Origin: Keguizhuia sedimenti
GTDB taxonomy: Bacteria > Pseudomonadota > Gammaproteobacteria > Burkholderiales > Burkholderiaceae_D
Assembly (NCBI GenBank): GCA_030715135.1
Contig: JAUYVH010000001.1
Span: forward strand, 124,001-188,000
Length of the DNA: 64,000 bases
Reading direction: 5' to 3'
Part shown: positions 20,711-30,066 of the stretch, piece after piece
Layout: every line of letters begins with the position of its first letter
Position numbering within the stretch: the stretch's first letter is position 1
The notes under the pieces: model-generated
Seen by the model: the letters and a program-made list of their open reading frames with translations, nothing else
Told to the model about the DNA's origin: nothing
Databases searched by the model: none
Translations under genes and position numbers: made by a program

Positions 20711-22123
20711 ATGTTAGAGGGCAAAAATCAATCAGACAGTGCATCACCTCGCCATCAATTTCTTTTGGATAGCCCATCCAGTACGGACAGAAATACTCAA
20801 ATACAGGCGAGCGCTCTTCCCTCGTTGCCGAAATCAGTGCAAAGCACCGGGATTGATCGCCTCCTGATTCTCGAGTTGATCGCGAAATGCATGTTCATTT
20901 CCGGGAAGATCAATCTATCGTCGCTGTCCTCCAGGCTCAAGCTTTCGATCAATGTGCTCAATGAAGTGCTCGGCTTCATGGTTGCCGAAAAAATGGCAGA
21001 AGTTGTCCGGCGAGGCGCTTCCGACGTGGACGTCGAATATCAGCTCTCTACGGCAGGGAAACAGCGCGCAGCCGAATTTATGACCAGCTGCCGTTATGTC
21101 GGCCCTGCGCCCGTCACACTGGAAGCCTATCGCAGGATGGTCGAGAAGCATTCCGTACGGGGCACTCACGTGGTACAGCAGGATATGGCATCCGCTTTCT
21201 CGGACCTGAATCTTAATTCAACGATACGGGATCAAATCGGTGCGGCAATGAACTCCGGCCGCCCTCTTTTTCTGTATGGTCCGCCGGGAAGTGGAAAGAC
21301 TTATATCGCAGAAAAGCTGGGCCGTTTAATGCAGGGTCTTGTACCCGTTCCTTATGCAATCACCGTTGAAAACGAAATCATTCAGGTATTCGACCCTCTC
21401 GTACATCATCCGGTCAATATCGAGCCCTCTCATGACTCGATCGATCGCCAGGCTTATGACGGCAGATGGCTCTTATGCGAACGTCCAGTCGTATTGACTG
21501 GAGGCGAGCTTACCTTAGAGATGCTGGAGCTTAGATATGACTATCACACCGGCTTTTATCAGGCGCCTCCGCATTTCAAAGCAAACAATGGAATATTTAT
21601 TGTTGACGATCTGGGACGGCAACAGGTAAAGCCAAAAGACTTGATGAACCGCTGGATCGTTCCCCTCGATCGCGGCTGTGATTATCTGACATTGCATACT
21701 GGATACAAGTTTGTAGCGCCTTTCGATCTGTCAGTTATTTTCTCGACCAATATTCACCCGGCCGAATTGGCAGATGAGGCATTCATGCGGCGGCTCGGAT
21801 ACAAGATTCATATCGGACCGCTATCAGAGGAGGAATACCGCAATGTATTCCGACAGCATAGCTACGCACTTGGAATCAATTATGACGAAGCAGCATTCCG
21901 CTACCTGGTTGACGACTTGCACGCGAAAAATTCACGTCCATTGCTTGCCTGTTATCCGCGCGATTTGCTGAATCAAATCACTGACTATGCGCGCTTTTAC
22001 AGCGAACCAAGGGTTATGTGCCCACAAGCGCTGAAACGTGTCTGGCATACCTACTTTGCACAAAATGACAATTTGGCCAAGTTAAAAGATAAGGGCATGG
22101 AATGGCAACCGGCCGAGAACTGA
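20711..22123 (+). CDS. AAA-type ATPase within the tad locus
   Basis: The 470-residue cytoplasmic protein has an N-terminal winged-helix-like region (about 50-120, with LSSRLKLSINVLNEVLGFMV), a linker, and an AAA core with Walker A GPPGSGKT at 190-197 and Walker B GIFIVDD at 294-300. An FSTNIHP segment follows (about 344-350), resembling sensor-1 Asn regions. The overall pattern recalls MoxR/RavA-like or DnaC/IstB-like AAA proteins rather than the TadA secretion ATPase, which is encoded separately downstream. It is not part of the minimal Tad set. The reading frame starts with ATG behind a GGAGG site. Its role in pilus biogenesis is unknown; remodelling or quality control is speculation. Confidence 0.82.
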   Translation: MLEGKNQSDSASPRHQFLLDSPSSTDRNTQIQASALPSLPKSVQSTGIDRLLILELIAKCMFISGKINLSSLSSRLKLSINVLNEVLGFMVAEKMAEVVRRGASDVDVEYQLSTAGKQRAAEFMTSCRYVGPAPVTLEAYRRMVEKHSVRGTHVVQQDMASAFSDLNLNSTIRDQIGAAMNSGRPLFLYGPPGSGKTYIAEKLGRLMQGLVPVPYAITVENEIIQVFDPLVHHPVNIEPSHDSIDRQAYDGRWLLCERPVVLTGGELTLEMLELRYDYHTGFYQAPPHFKANNGIFIVDDLGRQQVKPKDLMNRWIVPLDRGCDYLTLHTGYKFVAPFDLSVIFSTNIHPAELADEAFMRRLGYKIHIGPLSEEEYRNVFRQHSYALGINYDEAAFRYLVDDLHAKNSRPLLACYPRDLLNQITDYARFYSEPRVMCPQALKRVWHTYFAQNDNLAKLKDKGMEWQPAEN

Positions 22124-22172
22124 AAGATGTCTGTCCGATTGATTGCTATCACCGATATTTGAGGAGAACTTT

Positions 22173-22997
22173 GTGAAGAACACACGCGCCTTGCTCATGT
22201 TGGTATTTGCGGTGGTCGCAGGCCTGGCGGCAGTCATTTTAGCTTCCCGGTGGTTGCTTGACCGATCGGCGGCAGGAAGCAAAATCATAGTTGCCGCTGC
22301 AGATGTCAATCTGGGGCAGCCGCTCAATACCCAATTGCTGAAGCTGGTGGATTGGCCGGCAGACAGTATGCCGGCCGGGTCCTTCACCGATCTCAAAACG
22401 CTGGAGGGACGTGTGCTGAAAACCAGCATTTCCCGCGGCGAACCGATTATGGAAGCCAAGCTCGCTCCGGTTGGCACTAAAGGCGGGTTGTCTGCCGTAA
22501 TCAGCGAGGGCAAACGTGCAATCACAGTGCGCGTCAATGACGTCATCGGTGTCGCAGGATTCGCTCTCCCCGGCAATTATGTTGACATCATCGTGAGCAC
22601 TCAAAAAGAAGGCGGGGGGGCGCATGATAAGAGCCAAAGTATTTCCAAGATTGTGCTTGACCGCATTCTGGTCCTGGCGGTTGCGCAGGAAGTGAACCGG
22701 GATGAGACCAAGCCGAAGGTTGTCAATGCGGTCACACTGGAAGTTACACCTCAGCAGGCTGAAAAACTGGATCTGGCCCGCAGCGTTGGCACCTTGTCAC
22801 TGGCATTGCGCAACCAAATAGACCCCCAACCTGGCGCAACTTCGGGAGCGACAAAAGTCACTTTGCTCGGTGAAATTCAGCCTGCTTCCGCATCGAAGCC
22901 TGTCGTAAAGCCGGTCAAAGCACAGCTTGCCAAGGCTCCGGCTAAAACATGTGTCGGCGTCATCAATGGCTTGCATGGGATGCAAGAGTGCTATTGA
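22173..22997 (+). CDS. cpaB: Flp pilus assembly protein RcpC/CpaB
   Basis: The 274-residue protein has an N-terminal signal-anchor (ALLMLVFAVVAGLAAVIL) and a SAF domain (about 35-100, with VVAAADVNLGQPLNTQLLKL and RVLKTSISRGEPI). It continues with the RcpC beta-rich region (RAITVRVNDVIGVAGFALPG). RcpC is periplasmic and supports the RcpA secretin. GTG at 22173 has a GAGGAG site six bases ahead, better than the more upstream in-frame ATG. It sits directly before rcpA, as in other tad loci. Confidence 0.92.
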   Translation: MKNTRALLMLVFAVVAGLAAVILASRWLLDRSAAGSKIIVAAADVNLGQPLNTQLLKLVDWPADSMPAGSFTDLKTLEGRVLKTSISRGEPIMEAKLAPVGTKGGLSAVISEGKRAITVRVNDVIGVAGFALPGNYVDIIVSTQKEGGGAHDKSQSISKIVLDRILVLAVAQEVNRDETKPKVVNAVTLEVTPQQAEKLDLARSVGTLSLALRNQIDPQPGATSGATKVTLLGEIQPASASKPVVKPVKAQLAKAPAKTCVGVINGLHGMQECY

Positions 22998-23030
22998 GGG
23001 AAGAACAAAAGAACTATAAGGGTAACGTCC

Positions 23031-24722
23031 ATGAAAAATGATACTCGTGAAAAACGCTGTCTGCATGTGGTGCCAGCCATATCGCTGATCGCGGGCTGCA
23101 TGACCTTGCTAGGCACTCCTGCCTATGGCCAGACTGCAGCAGAAACAGGCAATGCTGCAAGCACTGGCGCGGCCGTTCGCGGAAGCGATATCAGCAAGGC
23201 GCAGCCCCGCCAGACGATACCGGCACACCGGTCAGCCAGAGCGCCTCAAAACAGAGATTCGGCGAGCGGTCGCCTGAATTGCATGGGGGAGACCAGCTCT
23301 CCCGGAAGACTTGCTCTGCCTTTGGGAAAATCGACGCTCATACGCTTACCAGAGCCCATTATCAATCGCACGATCGGCAACCCCGGTATTGTTCAGGCAA
23401 TGCTGGTATCACGTGAAACGCTTTATTTGCTGGGCAAGGATGTTGGCACCACCAATATGATCCTTCAAGGAAGAAGCGGTGCATGTACCGTCGTCGATGT
23501 CGTCGTCGGCATGGACTCGGCCGGCCTGGAGGAAACTTTCAAAAGCCTCCTGCCGCCTGAAGAGGCGGCAAAGATCCGCGTGACCGCCGCGGCCGACACC
23601 CTGGTGTTAAGCGGAACCTTGTCGGACGCCATGGCGGTCAGTCGCGCTGTCGAAATAGCCAACGCATTCGTACGCCGCCCAGCCAACGCCGTCGCCGCAG
23701 GCCAGCTCCAACCAATTCCTCAGGATAATGAAAAAGCTGCCGGTTTAAGCGGCGCAGCATCAGGTACGGGAGCGCCCGACGGAAATTCCAGTGGCGGCCG
23801 AAATAGTAGCAGCGCAGCGCGCGTGATTAATTTATTGATGGTGGATTCACCTCAGCAAGTCATGCTCGAAGTGAAAGTCGCCGAGGTTTCCAAAACTTTG
23901 CTCGATAAACTGGGTTTCAGCAGTGTTCTTCAAGGGTCAAGTGGAAGCTGGGCCTACACATTGTTAAGCAATTTCCTAACAGGTACCGCCAATGGAATTT
24001 TTGATGCGACCAAGTCGAATGGCAATAGCGTGACTTTGGAAGCAGAAAAACGCGATGGCCTGATCAAGATCCTCGCTGAACCGACTCTCATGGCGGTCAG
24101 CGGCCAAGAAGGAAAATTTCTCGCTGGGGGAACGATTTTTATCCCCGTCAGCCAGGAAGATGAAAGAATCGGCCTGGAAGAAAAAGACTTCGGTGTCAAA
24201 CTGACTTTCCGGCCCACTGTCTTGAGCGGCAACCGGATTAATCTTCAAGTGCGTCCTGAAGTATCGGAGCTTTCCCGCGAAGGCATCGGCATCAGTGCAG
24301 TAGGCGTGCCCGGGCGCGCAATCCTTCCTCTTATTACCAAGCGCGAAGCCTCTACCACCGTACAGCTGATGGACGGGCAAAGCTTTGCCATCGGCGGTCT
24401 GATCAAAAACAATTCCGCCGCCAACATTAAGGCACTGCCTATCCTTGGCGAAATTCCGGTGCTTGGCGCCTTGTTCCGCAGCACGGATTTTCAGGAAGAT
24501 AAAACCGAATTGCTCTTTGTGGTCACCCCTCGCCTGGTCAAGCCATTACCCGCCAATTACGTGCTGCCGACTGACAAGGTCACACCAGCCGGGCGTGCCG
24601 AATTGTTCCTGGGCGGCAGGCTTGAATCTACACCTGATCAACAGCCTCCTTCCCAATCAGAGCCTTCGGCAGGCCAAGACGTTTCACAACCAGGAAGCAC
24701 TGGCGGATTCGAACTGAAATAA
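23031..24722 (+). CDS. cpaC: Flp pilus secretin RcpA/CpaC
   Basis: The 563-residue outer-membrane secretin subunit has a signal peptide ending near AYG-QTA. It continues with the N-terminal RcpA region (LPLGKSTLIRLPEPI and GKDVGTTNMILQG), a BON-like segment, and the C-terminal secretin domain (EVKVAEVSKTLLDKLGF, KILAEPTLMAVSGQEGKFLAGG, and LPILGEIPVLGALFRS, the secretin signature). It forms the multimeric channel through which the Flp pilus leaves the cell. A Ser/Gly-rich loop near residues 240-265 and a C-terminal Pro/Gln/Ser tail are low-complexity. Confidence 0.95.
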   Translation: MKNDTREKRCLHVVPAISLIAGCMTLLGTPAYGQTAAETGNAASTGAAVRGSDISKAQPRQTIPAHRSARAPQNRDSASGRLNCMGETSSPGRLALPLGKSTLIRLPEPIINRTIGNPGIVQAMLVSRETLYLLGKDVGTTNMILQGRSGACTVVDVVVGMDSAGLEETFKSLLPPEEAAKIRVTAAADTLVLSGTLSDAMAVSRAVEIANAFVRRPANAVAAGQLQPIPQDNEKAAGLSGAASGTGAPDGNSSGGRNSSSAARVINLLMVDSPQQVMLEVKVAEVSKTLLDKLGFSSVLQGSSGSWAYTLLSNFLTGTANGIFDATKSNGNSVTLEAEKRDGLIKILAEPTLMAVSGQEGKFLAGGTIFIPVSQEDERIGLEEKDFGVKLTFRPTVLSGNRINLQVRPEVSELSREGIGISAVGVPGRAILPLITKREASTTVQLMDGQSFAIGGLIKNNSAANIKALPILGEIPVLGALFRSTDFQEDKTELLFVVTPRLVKPLPANYVLPTDKVTPAGRAELFLGGRLESTPDQQPPSQSEPSAGQDVSQPGSTGGFELK

Positions 24723-24732
24723 GGAGAAATAA

Positions 24733-25041
24733 ATGGCCTATTCACAAAAAGACCTGGCTCGCCACCTTCCCGTGCTGTCCAGATTTGCACTAAGCAGTAT
24801 CGTTTTCCTGCTCTCGGCATGCGCTTCCGTCACGCCGCACCTGGATGCCAATTTTGGCGAAAGCGCGAGATTAGCCACGGCGCAGCAAACAATGTATCCG
24901 GATGCGTCCAGAAATAACGATCCCGTCAACGGCATAGATGGGCGGTCTGCCAATGAAGCCGTGAAACGTTATTACAAGTCGTTTCAGGAGCCGCCTCCTC
25001 CACCAAGCTTATTCAGGGTGATTACAAACAGTGGTGAATAA
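24733..25041 (+). CDS. Small Tad-locus lipoprotein
   Basis: The 102-residue predicted lipoprotein has signal VFLLSAC with lipobox cysteine at residue 30, followed by a mature domain with a Pro-rich end (YYKSFQEPPPPPSLFRV). No general family is recognised. Its place between rcpA and tadG suggests a periplasmic or outer-membrane partner of the secretin, comparable in position to CpaD/RcpB of other loci, but it is much shorter. AAGGAG lies just before its ATG. Confidence 0.8.
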   Translation: MAYSQKDLARHLPVLSRFALSSIVFLLSACASVTPHLDANFGESARLATAQQTMYPDASRNNDPVNGIDGRSANEAVKRYYKSFQEPPPPPSLFRVITNSGE

Positions 25042-25076
25042 ATCATCGGATGAGAAGCCAATCGTTCATTTGAGGC

Positions 25077-26363
25077 ATGAGCATGTTTCCCTACTCTTCA
25101 TTTCCAACCGTGCTGCGATCAAGGCATCTGGCACGCCAGCGTGGCGCGGTGGCGATTGTCGTAGCACTGTCGATGGCGGTGCTGATTGGATTTGTTGGTC
25201 TGGCACTGGATACAGGCAAACTGTATGTCGCAAAAACCGAGCTGCAAAACAGTGCCGATGCGTGTGCTTTGGCGGCTGCCCAGGAATTGACTACGGCAAC
25301 GCCACTTGCAGTGAGCGAGGCAGCTGGAATAACGACTGGGCGCATGCATAATGTCCTGTTCCAGCAGTATCAAATCGAGCTTGCTTCCGATGCGGCGGTT
25401 ACCTTTAGCAGCGCTCTCAATGGACCCTATGTGACCAAGGATAGCATCAGTCCACTGGCGGCCACATTTGTTCGATGCGATGTGACGCGGGAGCAGATTC
25501 CCACATGGCTCATGCATGTTCTTAATATGATTCCGGGCGTCGAGATTACACCTACTACAGTGAGTGCACGGGCCGTGGCGAGCCGCGTACCTGCGCAAAC
25601 CAACTGTGCATTGCCGGTTGCCCTATGCAGCACCGCGGTCAATCCCTTGTCTCCTCCGGCAGCCGGCACATGGATACAAGGTGCAATCGGTCCTTCCGGC
25701 GGCCAGAATGCCGGAAGCGGCGGCTTGACAGGCAATTTCAAATGGGTTGACTTCACGCCTCCAGCCGGAGGAGCCAGCGAACTCGGGCAAATGCTTACCA
25801 GCCCCGGCACATGCAACCTCCCCTCGACCGGGGCAGAAGTCGGCCAGCCCGGCAATGTCAGTTCAGCTGCCAACGACTGGAATAGCCGCTTCGGCATTTA
25901 CCAAGGAAATGTCCAGCCCGAGGCTGCCATCCCCGACTTTACCGGATATGCCTATACCGAATTGACATGGCCTGCACAATTCAATGCCTTTGACGACTTT
26001 CGCGCCAGAAGAGCCGCCAACGCTCCGTATCAGACCAATGCCGTGACAGGTTTGAATGCGCGCGGCAATATCAGCGGCGCGGATTTTCTGTCACAAAACG
26101 GGGCGGACCGCCGGCTTGCCGTAGCGCCGATCGTGGACTGTGCCGGATTTGCCAGCGGCTCGACTGCGCCAGTCGTGAACTGGGCATGTGTCTTGATGCT
26201 TCATCCAATTAACAATAGTGCCGGCGGATCAGGCACCGGGGCCGACCGAATGTGGCTCGAGTACCGCGGATTATCCAGTGAGCTGGGAAGTCCTTGTGCC
26301 TCGCTTGGCGTGCCGGGCGGTGCAAATAGCCAAGGCCCTATGGTGCCCACTCTGGTTCAATAG
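25077..26363 (+). CDS. tadG: TadG-like pilus assembly protein
   Basis: The 428-residue protein has an N-terminal RQRGAVAIVVALSMAVLIGF segment that looks like a Tad pseudopilin-type membrane anchor and then a large exported domain (TGKLYVAKTELQNSADACAL is the typical TadG/TadE_N start). Unlike its neighbours it lacks Glu at +5 after the Gly, so leader processing is uncertain. Several cysteines in the C-terminal half suggest disulfides. An ATG at 25083 has better spacing to the TGAGG site (25071-25075) than the one at 25077. It lies in the pilin-like trio tadG-tadE-tadE. Confidence 0.85.
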   Translation: MSMFPYSSFPTVLRSRHLARQRGAVAIVVALSMAVLIGFVGLALDTGKLYVAKTELQNSADACALAAAQELTTATPLAVSEAAGITTGRMHNVLFQQYQIELASDAAVTFSSALNGPYVTKDSISPLAATFVRCDVTREQIPTWLMHVLNMIPGVEITPTTVSARAVASRVPAQTNCALPVALCSTAVNPLSPPAAGTWIQGAIGPSGGQNAGSGGLTGNFKWVDFTPPAGGASELGQMLTSPGTCNLPSTGAEVGQPGNVSSAANDWNSRFGIYQGNVQPEAAIPDFTGYAYTELTWPAQFNAFDDFRARRAANAPYQTNAVTGLNARGNISGADFLSQNGADRRLAVAPIVDCAGFASGSTAPVVNWACVLMLHPINNSAGGSGTGADRMWLEYRGLSSELGSPCASLGVPGGANSQGPMVPTLVQ

Positions 26364-26373
26364 GTAGGTGAAC

Positions 26374-26898
26374 ATGAAGAGCAAAACTGACATGCAAAAG
26401 CCGTCCATGGCAAAGCACCGTTCCATGCAGGGAGTCGTCGCGGTTGAACTGGCTATTTTGATGATACCGCTGATCATGCTGGCGTTCGGTGCCGTGGAAT
26501 TTGGCCGTGCCATTTATCACTACAATACTTTAGCCAAAGCCGTACGGGATGGTGCGCGGCTGCTCGCGCAAAACAATCCCACGGATGCAAGCTATGCAGC
26601 GCGGCAAAATGAAGCGCGGTGCCTTGTCATGCATGGCAATACCGCCTGTACCGGTCCCACCCTGGTTCCCGCTTTGACGGCCGCACAGGTCGTTTTGTGT
26701 GACCGTGTCCACCTGGATGGCTGCACAAATGGCCCTTATGGCAATGTGCCCACTGGCGCAGGCCTGATTAACCTAGTGGAAGTGAAAATAGATGGCTATC
26801 AATTCACTTATCTTGGACTGCCGGTCACGGTCACCTTGTCAGCACTGCCTCCCATCGTGTTTGATGACATCCGCGCAGTCATGAGGCAAATCATATGA
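26374..26898 (+). CDS. tadE: TadE-like pseudopilin (first)
   Basis: The 174-residue protein has the prepilin-like motif MQGVVAVELAILMIPLI (Gly, then Glu at +5) followed by the conserved FGRAIYHYNTLAKAVRDGAR of TadE proteins. TadV probably processes it; TadE pseudopilins are thought to initiate or support Flp pilus assembly. The GTG at 26368 is an alternative start, but ATG at 26374 has the ribosome-site-like AGGTAGG five bases ahead. Its stop overlaps the ATG of the next gene by four bases. Confidence 0.88.
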   Translation: MKSKTDMQKPSMAKHRSMQGVVAVELAILMIPLIMLAFGAVEFGRAIYHYNTLAKAVRDGARLLAQNNPTDASYAARQNEARCLVMHGNTACTGPTLVPALTAAQVVLCDRVHLDGCTNGPYGNVPTGAGLINLVEVKIDGYQFTYLGLPVTVTLSALPPIVFDDIRAVMRQII

Positions 26899-27353
26899 GC
26901 ACCCGCTTTATAAATTATTCGCGCCAGCGCGGTGTCGCTGCAGTCGAATTTGCCATCATTGCGCCCGTTTTCTTTATTTTGTTAATCGGGATTATGGAAC
27001 TGGGGCGCGTGCTGTTTTACATGAATTCCGCGGCAGAGGCTACCCGGTTCGGGGCACGTATAGCCGTCGTCTGCGACATGGATGCCGCAGGCATCCGCAG
27101 CCGAATGATCTCAAGGCTTCATATTCTGGAGCCAGAGCATATCGCCGTTCAATACAATCCAGCAGGCTGCGGAGTGGGAAGCTGTCAGTCGGTCACAGTT
27201 AGCATTGATCCCAGTGAGGTGGTGATGGACACGGTAATCCCGTTTTTGGGAGCCGGCTTTTCTGTTGTGATGCCTGCTTTTTCCACCACGCTACCACGCG
27301 AAAGCCTCAGGACTGAGATTGTGGGGGAGATCAATCCATTGTGTGTGGCATAG
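26895..27353 (+). CDS. TadE/TadF-like pseudopilin (second)
   Basis: The 152-residue pseudopilin carries the motif QRGVAAVEFAIIAPVFFILL (Gly, then Glu at +5) and ELGRVLFYMNSAAEATRFGAR, the second TadE-type signature. It overlaps the previous gene in an ATGA arrangement, so the two are translationally coupled and probably made in a fixed ratio. Which of the two corresponds to TadE and which to TadF of Aggregatibacter cannot be settled from sequence here. Confidence 0.85.
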   Translation: MSTRFINYSRQRGVAAVEFAIIAPVFFILLIGIMELGRVLFYMNSAAEATRFGARIAVVCDMDAAGIRSRMISRLHILEPEHIAVQYNPAGCGVGSCQSVTVSIDPSEVVMDTVIPFLGAGFSVVMPAFSTTLPRESLRTEIVGEINPLCVA

Positions 27354-27449
27354 CGCCGCATTTTGAAGAAATATGATGGAGAAATGCATGGTGATGTCTG
27401 GCGATGTGCTAAATCTGGCGTAACGACTTATCACAAGATAGGAATTCAA

Positions 27450-28634
27450 ATGAAAGCACTTGTTATTTCAAAGAATGACCATTTGCAAAAAGAGATCGCC
27501 ACGCTGGTAGCCAGGCAGACGTCTCCGATATCAATTCTTCCCTTGAACGCCGAATTGGCCGAGGCATTCCGACTTGTTACAGCCCATCCGCCGGATCTTG
27601 CGATAATCGACGCAAGCAATATGGAGCGCAGTCAGCTAAGCCTTGTCGAGGCACTTCACAGCCAGTATCCGCACACTGCATTCATGCTGCTAACGCCGGA
27701 TCAGTCACCGGACCTGCTGCTTCGCGCAATGCGTGCCGGCGTACGCGAAGTATTGCCATTGCCTCTGGAAAGCCAGGGGTTTCTAGAAGCGTTGGACCGT
27801 GCCGGTAAAAAAATCAAGCCGTCCATCAAGAATGGCAAAGTCATGTCCTTTATTTCCTGCAAGGGCGGTAGCGGCGCCACCTTCCTTGCCACGAATTTCG
27901 GCTTTGCCTTGTCAACGCTTGCTCAAAAAAAGGTTTTATTGATCGACTTGAATCGCCAGTTTGGCGATGCAGCGCTCTACGTGTCAGATAAAAAACCGGC
28001 CATGACGCTGCATGATGTCTGTGCGCAAATCCATCGGATCGATCCCGAGTTTCTCGAGTCGAGCCTGATAAGCGTTACACCAAATTTCGGTTTGCTGGCA
28101 GCGTCCGACGATCCGGCACATTCCGCGCATATCAAGCCAGAACATATCGCCACTATCCTGCAACTCGCACGCCACTATTATGACTTCATCATCCTGGATA
28201 TAGACCGGCAAATTGATGCCGTTGCCATCCAGGCACTGGACGATTCCGATGTCATTTACCCTGTGCTGCAACTGACGATGCCGTATATCCGCGATACGAC
28301 CCGTTTGCTAAACATCTTCCAGTCCCTGAGCTATCCAAGGGAAAAAATTCAATTGATCGTCAACCGTTATGAAAAAAGAGGGGAACTGCGGCTGTCCGAT
28401 GTAAGGAATGCCGTGGGCGACAGTATGTTGCATACGATTCCAAACAACTATAAACCGGTAAGCGATTCAATCAACCAGGGCGTTCCTTTGTTGCAGCTTG
28501 CACGAAACAGCGCGGTGGCACGCAGCCTGACCGCTCTGGCTGATCAGTATGCCAATCGCCAACTCGTACAAAGCGGCGGGCTTATTAGCCGACTGCTTAA
28601 TAGCCGCGTGCAGACGATGCTTTCAAATGGGTAG
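27450..28634 (+). CDS. tadZ: TadZ/CpaE-like pilus localisation ATPase
   Basis: The 394-residue protein has an N-terminal receiver-like domain without a clear phospho-Asp site and a ParA/MinD-type ATPase domain with deviant Walker A CKGGSGATFLATNF (about residue 135). The ALYVSDKKPAMTLHDV and DFIILDI segments fit TadZ/CpaE. It positions the Tad apparatus at the pole or membrane. The frame is open 87 bases further upstream from a TTG, but ATG 27450 has an AGGA site seven bases ahead. It lies directly before tadA. Confidence 0.88.
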   Translation: MKALVISKNDHLQKEIATLVARQTSPISILPLNAELAEAFRLVTAHPPDLAIIDASNMERSQLSLVEALHSQYPHTAFMLLTPDQSPDLLLRAMRAGVREVLPLPLESQGFLEALDRAGKKIKPSIKNGKVMSFISCKGGSGATFLATNFGFALSTLAQKKVLLIDLNRQFGDAALYVSDKKPAMTLHDVCAQIHRIDPEFLESSLISVTPNFGLLAASDDPAHSAHIKPEHIATILQLARHYYDFIILDIDRQIDAVAIQALDDSDVIYPVLQLTMPYIRDTTRLLNIFQSLSYPREKIQLIVNRYEKRGELRLSDVRNAVGDSMLHTIPNNYKPVSDSINQGVPLLQLARNSAVARSLTALADQYANRQLVQSGGLISRLLNSRVQTMLSNG

Positions 28635-28665
28635 GACGTCCTGACGCATACTCTAGGAGATTATT

Positions 28666-30012
28666 GTGAGCTTGAGAGAACGATTTCTAGCCATTGACGG
28701 TGGCAGCAATGCGGGAGTGCAGAACTCCAGCTTAATCAATCATGCCTATCAGGAATTAAAAAAAGAAATGCTCCAGACAGTGCTTGACCGCATTGATCTG
28801 GAGCGGCTGCAAAGGCTGACTGCCGAGCAGATCAGGCAGGAACTGGCAGGCCTCGTAGAACGCATTATCGAAGAAGAAAATATCGCCATCAACCAGAATG
28901 AACGCCGTACCCTGGTTCTCGATATCCAGTACGAAATGCTTGGTTTCGGCCCACTTGAACCATTGCTAAGCGATCCTACGGTGTCGGACATCCTTGTCAA
29001 TACGGCCAGCCAGGTCTATGTCGAGCGCAAAGGCAAGCTGGAACTGACCAGCATTACGTTCCATGACAATACTCACTTGATGAAAATCATTGAGAAAATT
29101 GTTTCACGGGTTGGCCGACGAGTGGACGAATCAAGCCCGATGGTCGATGCTCGATTGCCGGATGGGTCAAGGGTCAATGCAATCATCCCGCCCCTGGCGG
29201 TCGATGGACCAATCGTATCGATTCGCCGCTTCGCAGTCACTCCCCTCACCGTTGACAATCTGGTCGAATACAAGACGGTGACGCCGCCCATGGTGCAATT
29301 GATCCAGTCCTTGTCCAAAGCAAAAATCAACATTCTGATATCCGGAGGAACGGGCAGTGGAAAGACTACCCTGTTGAATATCTTGTCCGGATTTATTCCT
29401 GCGGACGAGCGTATCGTCACCATTGAAGATGCGGCGGAGCTGCAGTTGCGGCAGCCGCATGTGGTACGCCTTGAGACCAGGCCGCCGAACATTGAAGGCA
29501 AAGGCGAAGTGCCGCAAAGAGCGCTTGTGCGCAATGCATTGCGGATGCGCCCGGACCGCATCATCCTGGGCGAAGTACGCGGCCCGGAAGCACTGGACAT
29601 GCTGCAGGCAATGAATACCGGTCACGAAGGATCCTTTGCAACCGTTCATGCCAATACACCCCGCGATGCCTTGTCACGGCTTGAGAACATGGTTGGCATG
29701 GCTGGAGCCAATCTGACGCCCCGGGCCACGCGCCAACAGATTTCATCCGCGGTTACCGTCATCATTCAGGTTTCGCGCCTGATCGATGGAGGGCGCAAAC
29801 TGGTCAGCATCCAGGAAGTCACCGGAATGGAGGGGGACACCATCACGATGCATGAGGTCTTTACCTTTAAACAAACGGGTGTCAACCAGGACGGAAAGGT
29901 AATGGGGCATTTCTGCGCGACCGGCATTCGGCCGCGCTTTACTGAACGGTTGCGGATGTTCGGCGTGCCTGTACCCGACTCGCTGTTCGATCCGACCCGT
30001 GTTTTTGAATGA
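28666..30012 (+). CDS. tadA: Tad secretion ATPase TadA/CpaF
   Basis: The 448-residue hexameric ATPase powers Flp pilus extension (and in some systems retraction). The N-terminal helical region is followed by the CpaF core: Walker A SGGTGSGKTTLL, Asp box, Walker B IILGEVRGPEALDMLQAMN and His box TGHEGSFATVHANTPRDAL. GTG start at 28666 lies behind an AGGAG site. It is followed by tadB after 54 bp. Very secure. Confidence 0.95.
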   Translation: MSLRERFLAIDGGSNAGVQNSSLINHAYQELKKEMLQTVLDRIDLERLQRLTAEQIRQELAGLVERIIEEENIAINQNERRTLVLDIQYEMLGFGPLEPLLSDPTVSDILVNTASQVYVERKGKLELTSITFHDNTHLMKIIEKIVSRVGRRVDESSPMVDARLPDGSRVNAIIPPLAVDGPIVSIRRFAVTPLTVDNLVEYKTVTPPMVQLIQSLSKAKINILISGGTGSGKTTLLNILSGFIPADERIVTIEDAAELQLRQPHVVRLETRPPNIEGKGEVPQRALVRNALRMRPDRIILGEVRGPEALDMLQAMNTGHEGSFATVHANTPRDALSRLENMVGMAGANLTPRATRQQISSAVTVIIQVSRLIDGGRKLVSIQEVTGMEGDTITMHEVFTFKQTGVNQDGKVMGHFCATGIRPRFTERLRMFGVPVPDSLFDPTRVFE

Positions 30013-30066
30013 ATCAAGCCGCCTCCTGAGCATTAGCGAGTAATAGACAGAATTGAGGACGTATCG

